From Aquaspirillum sp. LM1 (GTDB lineage Bacteria > Pseudomonadota > Gammaproteobacteria > Burkholderiales > Aquaspirillaceae): 64,000 bases of DNA. The position numbers and the translations under genes were made by a program. The notes beneath the pieces are model-generated. The model was not told where the DNA came from. It ran no database searches and worked only from the letters and a program-made list of their open reading frames with translations. Position 1 is the stretch's first letter. Every line of letters starts with the position of its first letter. Shown here piece after piece: positions 26,965 to 35,014 of this stretch. The stretch spans positions 1,054,001 through 1,118,000 of the forward strand of contig NZ_CP019509.1 in the NCBI RefSeq assembly GCF_002002905.1. The letters run 5' to 3'.

Positions 26965-27603
26965 GCAATAACTCTCTCGTGTCGATGAATGCTGGCCCAG
27001 CCGGGCTGGGTTGGCATTCGTCGCGTCCGGTCTGGACGCGTCTGGCCCCCTGCTCCCAGGGTGAGGAGAGGGGCGCATTTTATGATGATTCTGCCGGTTA
27101 ACCCGCCGGCAGCCCGAAAACTGGCCCACCACGGATCAGGGCGGGCCAGTGTGCCGGTGGCTGCAAGGTGGGCAGCCGCCGAAGTGATGCCTGACTACAA
27201 TGAACCAAGATGCTCAGGTAATGCCTCATCTCTGTTGGTGTACCGATGCGGCAGCCTGACAGGGCGGTAAAATATCGTGATTTCGATAGGCAAAATCATC
27301 ATGATGAATGAAAATGCCAATAGACATCCTGAGCACCCGCCACACAAGGATTACCCATAAATAGACTAAGTAAAAATACCTAGTCAGTATCTATCACCCG
27401 ATTGTTTGCGCCACATCAGAAAGTGTGCACAGCTTGCCAGCGAATGTGTTGCAACGTGCTAAACTGCGCCGTTTTTTGATCTTCCGCATTCTTGTTGTGC
27501 CTTTGTCCTGCTGTGTTCGTCGCTGGGCTGCCCGGCACAGCTTTACAGATTTAGCAAGGGAGATGCCAGTCTGTCTCAACCATCTGCCCGTTCCGTCGCG
27601 GAC
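26965..27603. other. gene-free divergent region between chemoreceptor and GGDEF-EAL gene
   Basis: About 640 bases. A CTGCCGG...CCGGCAG inverted repeat lies near 27091-27112, and composition becomes AT-rich from 27200 to 27480. No convincing gene, RNA or sigma-28 site was found, and short open frames here lack coding character. Confidence 0.5.
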
Positions 27604-30513
27604 ATGACCAACACTGACGCCATTTCGACATTGGCGCAGCGGGTTCGGCACGCCCTGGAAATGTTCTACGCCCATCCGCAGGATGGGGTGCTGCCGATGC
27701 AGCAGGCAATTGAACTGCTGTGTGCCCAGGTGGGTGCCGACTACGGGGCTTTCCGCGCTGACGCCTTTTGCCCGGATTATCAGATTCAGGATGAGCGCTG
27801 CCTGAGCCAGTGCCCGCTCAGCGAGGCGGGCATGCCGCTGTGCCGGATGATTCCGGCACTGGAGCACTGGCTGTATCACCAGCCCGACGTGGTGACCGAA
27901 GTCTTTGTCCTCAACCAGTTTGACGATGGCCTGCGCACCTTCCATACCCTGGCGTTGGCCGTGTTGCGCGTGCCCGGCCAGGGGGTGGCGCTGCTCAGCG
28001 TGGGCCATCTGGACGTGGCCTACACCTGGGGGCGGGATGAACGCGATGCGCTGGCCACGCTGGTGGGCATTTTCAGCCTGATTCACCAGCGCGACGAAGC
28101 CACCCGCCAGGCCGCCCAGGTAGAGGCGCACGAGCGCGCGCTGATGGCGGCCAGTCCGGACGCCATGGTGGTACACGACCGCGACCATATCCTGTTTGCC
28201 AACCAGGCCGCCGCCCGGCTGATTGGCCTGGCCCAGCCGGAAGAACTCGACCACTACCCGCTGCACAGCCTGCTGGTCAGCGCCGACTGGCCCGCATTGC
28301 GCCAGCGCCTTCAGGCGGTGTTCAGCGGCGCGCCCGACGCCACCGGCCCGTGGCAGGCCCGGCTGCAACGCCGCGATGGCCGCGAGCTGCCGGTGGCCTT
28401 GTCTTCGCACCGGCTCAACCATCGCGGCCAGCAGGCGGCGTGGACCACGCTGCGCGACCTGTCGGCGTGGAATGATCTCACCCGCCAGCTGCATCTGAGT
28501 GAAACCTATCTCGACCAGGTATTGCGCCAGTTGCCGGTGATCCTGTGGGCAGTGGACGGCGATAACCGCTTTACCCTGTGCGTGGGCACCGGCCTGCGTG
28601 GCCTGCCCGACGGCCTGACCCCGATCATCGGGCAGAAAGTGGAAGAATGCCTGCCCAGCCTGCCGGACTTTCCGTTCCAGATCGAGCGCGCGCGCAAAGG
28701 CGAACGCTTTAGCGCGCTGCGCCGGTTTGGCGAGCGGCTATGGCTAGAAACCCATTACACGCCGATGCCGGATGAACAGGGCCGCCCTGGCGTGATTGGC
28801 ATGTCGTTTGACGTCAGCGAGCGTGAACAGGCCGCCGAGCAATTGCAGCTGTCGGCCCAGGTGTTCCAGCATTCCGGCGAGGGGATTGTGATTACCGACG
28901 CCAACGCCCGGATCATTGCCCTGAACCGGGCATTTGAACGCATCACCGGCTACACCAGCAACGAAGCGGTGGGACAAACCCCGGCACTGCTGGCGTCGGG
29001 CTATCAGGACGCCACGTTTTACCGGGCGATGTGGAGCGCGCTCACCCAGCAAGGCCGCTGGGCTGGCGAAATCTGGAACCGGCGCAAATCCGGCGAGGTA
29101 TACCCGGAGTGGTTGTCGATCACCGCCATCCGCAATGCCGAAGGTGCCATTCATCGCTATATCGGCATCTTTACCGACATGACCAGCCGCAAGGAAAAAG
29201 ACCGGGCGATTTATCAGCTGGCCAACTACGACAGCCTCACCCTGCTGCCCAACCGCCATCTGTTCAACGACCGCGCCCGGCTGGCGCTGGCCAGCGAACT
29301 GGCGCGCAATGGCTCGGCGGCGATGCTGTTTGTCGACCTGGATGGTTTCAAGCTGGCCAACGACATTGCTGGCACTGAAGCCGGCGATGCGCTGCTGGTG
29401 GCCATGGCGCGGCGGCTGCACAGCTGCCTTGACGACGAAGCCACCCTGGCCCGGCTGGAAAGCGACCACTTTCTGATCTTGCAAACCGGCATTGGTGAGG
29501 GCGAGCACTGGCAGCCGCTGGTTGAGCGCCTGCTCGACGCCATCCGCCAGCCCTGCACAGTAGACGGCGCGGCCAATGTGCATCTGAGTGCCAGCATCGG
29601 CGTCAGCCGCTTTCCTGCCGACGCCGACACCGTGGAAGTGCTGGCCCAGCAGGCTGAGTCGGCGATGCAGGAAGCCAAAACCCTGGGTGGCGACAACTTT
29701 GCCCTGTTCAAGCCAGACCTGTCGGAACGCGCCGCCGAGCGCTTCAATCTGTTCAATGCGCTCAAGCACGCGCACAGCCGCAATGAGTTCCGCCTGTTCC
29801 TGCAGCCACAGTTCCGCCTGAGCGACGGCGCGCTGATTGGCGCTGAATCGCTGATTCGCTGGCAGCACCCCCAGTGGGGGCTGGTCAGTCCGGCGCGGTT
29901 TATCCCGATTGCCGAAGACACCCATCTGATTCGCGACATCAGCGACTGGGTGCTCAACGAAGCCTGCCGCCTGCGGGCAGAATGGCCAGTGCAGCACACC
30001 GCTGATGGCCGACCGCTGACCATTGCCATCAATCTGTCAGCCGTGCATTTTCAGGATCCTTCCCTGCCGGGCAAGGTGCAGACGGCGCTGGCCCGTCACC
30101 AGCTGGACCCGCGCTGCCTGGAGCTGGAAGTCACCGAGCGCACGGTGATGGGCGATATCGACGCCATTATCAGCATTCTGTCCGAGCTCAAGGCAATTGG
30201 CGTGCAACTGGCAATTGACGACTTTGGCACTGGCTATTCATCGCTGTCCTACTTGCGCCATTTCCCGATTGACCGGCTGAAAATCGACCGGTCGTTCGTC
30301 ACTGACATCACCACCGACACCAGCGCGGCGGCAATTGTTGACACCATCCTCAGCCTGGCGCGCAACCTCGACTTGGCGGTGATTGCCGAAGGGGTGGAAA
30401 CCGCCGAGCAGCTGGCCTTGCTCACCCAGCGCGGCTGTGGCGAGGCCCAGGGCTATTTGCTGGGCTACCCCTGCCCGGCGGACGAATTCATCCAGCGTTT
30501 TCTGTCGCAGTAA
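27604..30513 (+). CDS. GAF/PAS-GGDEF-EAL protein, probable c-di-GMP phosphodiesterase
   Basis: A 969-aa cytoplasmic signalling protein. The first 170 residues resemble a GAF domain; PAS-like units follow at about 175-290, 300-410 and 415-540, then GGDEF (about 545-705) and EAL (about 720-965). The GGDEF signature is degenerate (LESDHF where GGDEF should be), so cyclase activity is unlikely. The EAL domain keeps its catalytic set: E-S-L in GAESLIRW, N in AINLSAVHFQD, E in EVTERTVM, DDFGTGYSSLSYL, K-I-D-R-S and AEGVET. It should therefore hydrolyse c-di-GMP, perhaps with GTP binding the defective GGDEF as an allosteric signal. The ATG at 27604 has a weak ribosome binding site. No membrane helix is present. 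Confidence 0.92.
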   Translation: MTNTDAISTLAQRVRHALEMFYAHPQDGVLPMQQAIELLCAQVGADYGAFRADAFCPDYQIQDERCLSQCPLSEAGMPLCRMIPALEHWLYHQPDVVTEVFVLNQFDDGLRTFHTLALAVLRVPGQGVALLSVGHLDVAYTWGRDERDALATLVGIFSLIHQRDEATRQAAQVEAHERALMAASPDAMVVHDRDHILFANQAAARLIGLAQPEELDHYPLHSLLVSADWPALRQRLQAVFSGAPDATGPWQARLQRRDGRELPVALSSHRLNHRGQQAAWTTLRDLSAWNDLTRQLHLSETYLDQVLRQLPVILWAVDGDNRFTLCVGTGLRGLPDGLTPIIGQKVEECLPSLPDFPFQIERARKGERFSALRRFGERLWLETHYTPMPDEQGRPGVIGMSFDVSEREQAAEQLQLSAQVFQHSGEGIVITDANARIIALNRAFERITGYTSNEAVGQTPALLASGYQDATFYRAMWSALTQQGRWAGEIWNRRKSGEVYPEWLSITAIRNAEGAIHRYIGIFTDMTSRKEKDRAIYQLANYDSLTLLPNRHLFNDRARLALASELARNGSAAMLFVDLDGFKLANDIAGTEAGDALLVAMARRLHSCLDDEATLARLESDHFLILQTGIGEGEHWQPLVERLLDAIRQPCTVDGAANVHLSASIGVSRFPADADTVEVLAQQAESAMQEAKTLGGDNFALFKPDLSERAAERFNLFNALKHAHSRNEFRLFLQPQFRLSDGALIGAESLIRWQHPQWGLVSPARFIPIAEDTHLIRDISDWVLNEACRLRAEWPVQHTADGRPLTIAINLSAVHFQDPSLPGKVQTALARHQLDPRCLELEVTERTVMGDIDAIISILSELKAIGVQLAIDDFGTGYSSLSYLRHFPIDRLKIDRSFVTDITTDTSAAAIVDTILSLARNLDLAVIAEGVETAEQLALLTQRGCGEAQGYLLGYPCPADEFIQRFLSQ

Positions 30514-30623
30514 GCCTGGGCGGGCCGGCGTCATGCCGGCGCAGGCCGCAAGGATTTCCCCCAAATTGGCCAACTTCGCCTACCATATTGCCCCATCTGC
30601 ACAGGTTTCCCGGAGATCGACCG

Positions 30624-31745
30624 ATGCACCGCCAGTCGCACCCGCTGCCCTCCCCCAGCCTGGGCACCCAGCGTGAGCTGGTCAGCTTTCACTACGGCAC
30701 CGCCGGCGTTGGCGAAAAAATCTACCTGCAAGCCAGTTTGCACGCCGATGAACTGCCCGGCATGCTGGTGTTGCACCATTTGCGTGCCGCACTGGCCAAC
30801 GCCGAAGCCGAAGGGCGTTTGTGTGGCGAAGTGGTGGTGGTGCCCGTCGCCAACCCGATTGGCCTGGCGCAAAGCGTGCTGCGCGATCCACAGGGACGGT
30901 TTGAGCTGGGCAGCGGGGAAAACTTCAACCGGCGCTACCCGGAGCTGGCCGTTCCGCTGGCCGAGCGACTGGCTGGCCAGCTGGGGCCAGATGCATGCAC
31001 CAACAAGGTGCTGATTCGCCGCGCCATGCACACTATTCTGGCCGAATACGCCCCGGCCACCGAACTGGAAGCGCTGCGCCTGACCCTGCTGAGGCTGGCC
31101 TGCGACGCCGATGTGGTGCTTGATTTGCACGCCGACACCGAAGCCATTGTGCATCTGTACACCGAAACCCCCTATTGGCCACAGGCCGAAGTGCTGGCCC
31201 GCTGTCTGGGCAGCCGAGTCAACCTGCTGGCCCAGGGCAGTGGCAGCGCCTGCTCGTTTGACGAAGCATGCAGCCAACCCTGGTGGCAACTGGCCGAGAG
31301 CCTGGACGCGGTCACCCCCGTGCCGCTGGCTTGCCTGGCGGTGACAGTCGAGCTGCGTGGTGAAGCAGACGTCAACCATGAACTGGCCCAGACAGACGCG
31401 GCCAGCCTGCTGGCGTTTCTGGCGCACCGTGGCGTATTGCGCGGCGAGCCCCCGCCCCTGCCGCCTTTGCCGTTTCCGCCCACCCCACTGGCTGGGTCGG
31501 AAACCTTGCGTGCGCCTCACCCCGGCTTGCTGGTGTTTGTGCGTCCGCTGGGTGACTGGGTGAACGCTGGTGAGCCGGTCTGTGAAATCATCGACCCGCT
31601 CAGCGCCCAGGTCAGCCCGGTGTGCGCCAGCGTCAGCGGCCTGCTGTACGCCCGCAGCCCGCACCGCTACGCCACCCTGGGCATGGATCTGGCCAAGGTG
31701 GCGGGTAGCACGCCGTTTCGCCAGGGTGAACTGCTGACGGCCTGA
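30624..31745 (+). CDS. AstE/aspartoacylase-family zinc deacylase
   Basis: A 373-aa protein of the succinylglutamate desuccinylase/aspartoacylase family (M14-like zinc hydrolases). The zinc ligands are visible as the H-x-x-E pair in LHADELPG (about residue 50) and the later DLHAD (about residue 170). The NFNRRYPE segment typical of the subgroup lies between them. A C-terminal beta-rich part (PGLLVFVRPLGDWVNAGEPV) looks like a biotinyl/lipoyl-type barrel found in many stand-alone members. The ATG at 30624 follows GGAG by 8 bases and is preferred to one 12 codons earlier. The next gene is an acetylornithine-type aminotransferase, which suggests an amino-acid catabolic pair, but this is not the classical astCADBE cluster and the substrate is open. 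Confidence 0.83.
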   Translation: MHRQSHPLPSPSLGTQRELVSFHYGTAGVGEKIYLQASLHADELPGMLVLHHLRAALANAEAEGRLCGEVVVVPVANPIGLAQSVLRDPQGRFELGSGENFNRRYPELAVPLAERLAGQLGPDACTNKVLIRRAMHTILAEYAPATELEALRLTLLRLACDADVVLDLHADTEAIVHLYTETPYWPQAEVLARCLGSRVNLLAQGSGSACSFDEACSQPWWQLAESLDAVTPVPLACLAVTVELRGEADVNHELAQTDAASLLAFLAHRGVLRGEPPPLPPLPFPPTPLAGSETLRAPHPGLLVFVRPLGDWVNAGEPVCEIIDPLSAQVSPVCASVSGLLYARSPHRYATLGMDLAKVAGSTPFRQGELLTA

Positions 31746-31905
31746 ATCCACTGGGCAAACCAGTGATGCACGATTGCCCTGCTGCCAGGCCAGCCCATGG
31801 GCATGGCCCGGCTGCGCCGGCGCTTGCCGTCTCTCGCGCTGCGTTGCACAATCGCAGCCCAGACTGTTTCTTCCCGCTCATGCTGCTTAACCTGAAGGAT
31901 TGACG

Positions 31906-33108
31906 ATGCATCCCGTTCAACGCGCCGACTTTGACCAGCTGATGGTTCCCAACTACGCCCCGGCCCAGTGGGTGCCGGTGCGCGGCGAAGGCAGCCGCCT
32001 GTGGGATCAGCAAGGCCGTGACTATCTCGACCTGGCCGGTGGCATTGCCGTCACCTCGCTGGGCCACTGTCATCCGGCCATGGTGCGCGCGCTGACCGAA
32101 CAAGCCCAGCAGCTGTGGCATGTGTCCAACACCCTGACCAACGAACCCGCGCTGCGTCTGGCACGGAAGCTGGTGGACGCCACCTTTGCCGAACGGGTGT
32201 TTTTCTGCAACTCCGGCGCTGAAGCCAACGAAGCCGCGTTCAAGCTGGCGCGCAAGGTGGCCAGCGACCGCGACCCGGCGCGTGATGAAATCATCGCCAC
32301 CACCAACAGCTTTCATGGCCGCACCTTCTTTACCGTCACCGTGGGCGGCCAGCCCAAGTACAGCGACGGCTTTGGCCCGCGCCCGCAGGCCATCAGCCAT
32401 GTGGCATACAACGACATCGACGCGCTGCGCGCGGCGGTCAGCGCGCGTACCTGCGCCATTGTGATTGAACCGGTGCAGGGCGAAGGTGGGGTGCTGCCGG
32501 CACAGCGTGACTATCTGCAAGCCGCACGCGAGCTGGCCGACGCGCATGGCGCGCTGCTGATTTTTGATGAAGTGCAAACCGGCGTGGGCCGCACTGGCAC
32601 GCTGTACGCCTACCAGCACTACGGCGTTGTGCCGGATATTCTGACCAGTGCCAAGGGTCTGGGCGGTGGTTTTCCGATTGGTGCCATGCTGACCACCACC
32701 GACATCGCCAAACATTTCAGCGTGGGCACCCACGGCACCACCTATGGCGGCAATCCGCTGGCCTGCGCGGTGGCCGAAGCGGTGATCGACACCGTAAACA
32801 CGCCCGAGGTGCTGGCCAATGTGGCCAGCCGCAGCGCGCAACTGCGCGATGGCCTGACCGAACTGAACCGCGCAACGCCGGTATTCAGCGAGATTCGCGG
32901 GCTGGGGCTGTTGCTGGGCGCAGTGCTGACCGAGGCGTATGCCGGCAAGGCCGGTGAAGTGGTGGCGCTGGCGGCAGAAGCCGGGGTGATTGTGTTGCAG
33001 GCAGGGCCGAATGTGGTGCGCTTTGCCCCGTCGCTGGTGATCAGCGAAGCCGAGCTGGCCAGCGGGCTGGCGCGTCTGGGTCAGGCGCTGGCCAGCTGGA
33101 CGGCGTGA
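31906..33108 (+). CDS. argD: acetylornithine/succinylornithine aminotransferase
   Basis: A 400-aa class-III, PLP-dependent aminotransferase. The cofactor lysine lies in [16 protein letters not shown]. Other family signatures are [19 protein letters not shown], the [10 protein letters not shown] segment, [15 protein letters not shown] and [14 protein letters not shown]. It converts N-acetylornithine and 2-oxoglutarate to the semialdehyde and glutamate in arginine synthesis, or acts as the succinylornithine enzyme AstC in arginine breakdown. The two cannot be separated here, and the preceding AstE-like gene makes catabolism a real alternative. The ATG at 31906 follows GAAGGA by 6 bases; a TTG two codons upstream is less likely. 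Confidence 0.88.
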   Translation: MHPVQRADFDQLMVPNYAPAQWVPVRGEGSRLWDQQGRDYLDLAGGIAVTSLGHCHPAMVRALTEQAQQLWHVSNTLTNEPALRLARKLVDATFAERVFFCNSGAEANEAAFKLARKVASDRDPARDEIIATTNSFHGRTFFTVTVGGQPKYSDGFGPRPQAISHVAYNDIDALRAAVSARTCAIVIEPVQGEGGVLPAQRDYLQAARELADAHGALLIFDEVQTGVGRTGTLYAYQHYGVVPDILTSAKGLGGGFPIGAMLTTTDIAKHFSVGTHGTTYGGNPLACAVAEAVIDTVNTPEVLANVASRSAQLRDGLTELNRATPVFSEIRGLGLLLGAVLTEAYAGKAGEVVALAAEAGVIVLQAGPNVVRFAPSLVISEAELASGLARLGQALASWTA

Positions 33109-33180
33109 GCGGCACTTGAGCGCCGGTCCACTGCGCGGCCTGTTGGGCGGGCTCACGCAGGTTCAGCGCCCGTGGTGCGG

Positions 33181-34056
33181 CTAAGCCAGGTGCTGGTGTA
33201 AAAACGCCAGCGTGCGCTGCCAGGCCAGCGCCGCCGCAGCAGCATCGTAGCGGGCGGCATTGGTGTCATTGTTGAAGGCATGATTGACGCCGGGATAGGT
33301 GTAAACGCTATGGCGCGCCCCGGCAGCCTGCAGCGCGGCGGTGAAGCCTGGCACACCAGCGTTGATCCGCTCATCCAGCCCGGCGTAATGCAACAGCAGC
33401 GGCGCACGGATGGCGGCAACGTCGCTGCTGGCCGGGGCCGGGCCGTAATACACCACGGCAGCCTGCAAGTCTGGCGCGTGCACCGCCAACTGCCCGACCT
33501 GACCGCCACCCCAGCAAAACCCGACCGCCCCCACCTTGCTTGATCCGGCCTGACGCAGCGCGGCCACCGCCGCCAGCGAAATCTGCCGCGCCAGCCCGGC
33601 GTCCAGCTTGGTAAACTGTTCGCGGGCCTGGTCTTCATCCGCTGGCGTGCCGCCCTGGGTAGACAAGTAATCCGGTGCCAGCACCCGGTACCCGGCCAGC
33701 GCCAGCCGGCGCGCCATGTCGCGGATATGCGGGTTCAAGCCCCGGTTTTCGTGGATCAGCACCACACCCGCCATGCTGGCAGCGGCGGCGGTGGGGTGCA
33801 CCTGATAGCCCGACAGCGCCGCGCCACCGGCCAGTGTGGCAAACTGGCCTTCCTGCGCCAGCAGACGCGAGTCGGTCGGCACACTGGCCGCCTGGGCGTA
33901 GTTGTTTTCCAGCAAGGGCAGCAAGGCATACGCTGCCGAGCTGCTGCCCACCAGCGCAGTCAACCGCTGCAGGAAATCCCGCCGGGACCACGGGGTATGG
34001 GTATAAGCATCGTAAAGCTGGATGGCAGCCTGATGCAGTTTGGGATCGAGGGACAT
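33181..34056 (-). CDS. dienelactone hydrolase family protein, probably Tat-exported
   Basis: A 291-aa alpha/beta hydrolase of the dienelactone hydrolase family. The nucleophile Cys lies in VGFCWGGGQVG, the Asp in the LDERIN segment and the His in VNHAFNND. About 30 residues in, SRRDFLQRLTALVGSSSAAY resembles a twin-arginine signal, so the protein may be exported folded. The long leader before it is typical of YghX-like proteins. AGGAG lies 5 bases before the ATG at 34054-34056, and the much longer open frame upstream is over marC and rejected. It stands alone on the minus strand, convergent with the aminotransferase. The natural substrate is unknown. Confidence 0.88.
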   Translation of the reverse strand: MSLDPKLHQAAIQLYDAYTHTPWSRRDFLQRLTALVGSSSAAYALLPLLENNYAQAASVPTDSRLLAQEGQFATLAGGAALSGYQVHPTAAAASMAGVVLIHENRGLNPHIRDMARRLALAGYRVLAPDYLSTQGGTPADEDQAREQFTKLDAGLARQISLAAVAALRQAGSSKVGAVGFCWGGGQVGQLAVHAPDLQAAVVYYGPAPASSDVAAIRAPLLLHYAGLDERINAGVPGFTAALQAAGARHSVYTYPGVNHAFNNDTNAARYDAAAAALAWQRTLAFLHQHLA

Positions 34057-34275
34057 GGGCGCTCCTGGGAAAAGGGGGATGACACCAGCTGACTGCATCA
34101 TACTCGATCTACACGGGCCTGCCGGAGCGTGGCCCCTCGAACAAAACCCCGCAGCCCCAAGACAAGCCCCTGGTAAATCCCGTATCCTGTCTGCCCTTTT
34201 TATGCCCGGCTCTGGCCGCCATCCCTGGCTGAAGCCGATGTGTCTGATCCTGACACTTACCCCGTGGATACCCGC

Positions 34276-34899
34276 ATGGACGCCATCAAGATTTTTATTG
34301 CCCTTCTGGTTCTGGTCAACCCGATCGGGGCGATTCCGATTTTCATCAGCCTGACCCCGGACGCCAGCGCCAAAGAGCGCCGGCGCATTGCCAAAACCGC
34401 CTCGATTGCCGTGGCGGTGGTGATTCTCACCTTTGTGGTGCTGGGGGATTCGCTGATTCGCCTGCTGGGGATTTCCATCGGCTCGTTTCAGGTGGGTGGC
34501 GGGATTCTGGTGATGATGATTTCGCTGTCGATGATGAACGCCGCGCCGTCGGCAACCAAAACCACCCGCCAGGAAACCGAAGAAGCCGGAGGACGGGCCA
34601 ATATTGCCGTGGTGCCGCTGGCGATTCCGCTGATGACCGGCCCCGGCACCATTTCCACGGTGATCATTTATGCCAGCCACGCCCACGGCTGGCTGGGGTA
34701 TCTGAGCCTGGCCGGCTGCGCAGTGCTGATTGCGGCGACATGCTATCTGGCCATGATTGCCGCCACGCCGGTGTCACGCCTGCTGGGCCAGACCGGAATC
34801 AATATCGTCAACCGGATCATGGGCATGCTGCTGGCGGCCTTGTCGGTGGAGATCATTGCCGATGGGGCCATCAAGCTGTTTCCAGCGCTGGGGCGCTAG
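34276..34899 (+). CDS. MarC-family membrane protein (YchE-like)
   Basis: A 207-aa inner-membrane protein with six hydrophobic helices. Typical segments are IALLVLVNPIGAIPIF, GISIGSFQVGGGILVM, the central VVPLAIPLMTGPGTIS and the final GQTGINIVNRIMGMLLAALSVE. Compared from memory with E. coli YchE, the two align from the first helix to the end. The MarC/UPF0056 family has no proven substrate; the old antibiotic-resistance link is not supported. A GTG 12 codons earlier (34240) is an alternative start giving a length nearer YchE. Neither has a convincing ribosome binding site. Confidence 0.85.
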   Translation: MDAIKIFIALLVLVNPIGAIPIFISLTPDASAKERRRIAKTASIAVAVVILTFVVLGDSLIRLLGISIGSFQVGGGILVMMISLSMMNAAPSATKTTRQETEEAGGRANIAVVPLAIPLMTGPGTISTVIIYASHAHGWLGYLSLAGCAVLIAATCYLAMIAATPVSRLLGQTGINIVNRIMGMLLAALSVEIIADGAIKLFPALGR

Positions 34900-34963
34900 G
34901 TATGGCCGCTTCGCCGGGGTGTTTGCAGGCGTTCGGCAGATGAGGGCATAACTCTGGACAAAA

Positions 34964-34999
34964 CCTGGCAAAAGCGCCGGGGTGGGCGCTTTTGCCAGG
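34964..34999. terminator. 15-bp inverted repeat between convergent marC-like and RTX genes
   Basis: CCTGGCAAAAGCGCC and its exact complement are separated by 6 bases. The AAAA/TTTT inside the arms make it work on both strands as a shared terminator. Confidence 0.7.
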
Positions 35000-35014
35000 G
35001 AGGTCAGCTTAAGA

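Noticed and set aside
26965-27603. A sigma-28 promoter before the chemoreceptor or the GGDEF-EAL gene.
   Set aside because: Only TCGATAGG-like strings were found, with no -35 at 11 bases and far from the start codons.
27425-27607. A 60-codon open frame directly before the GGDEF-EAL gene as a leader peptide.
   Set aside because: No ribosome binding site and no conserved pattern; it ends by overlapping the next start only by chance.
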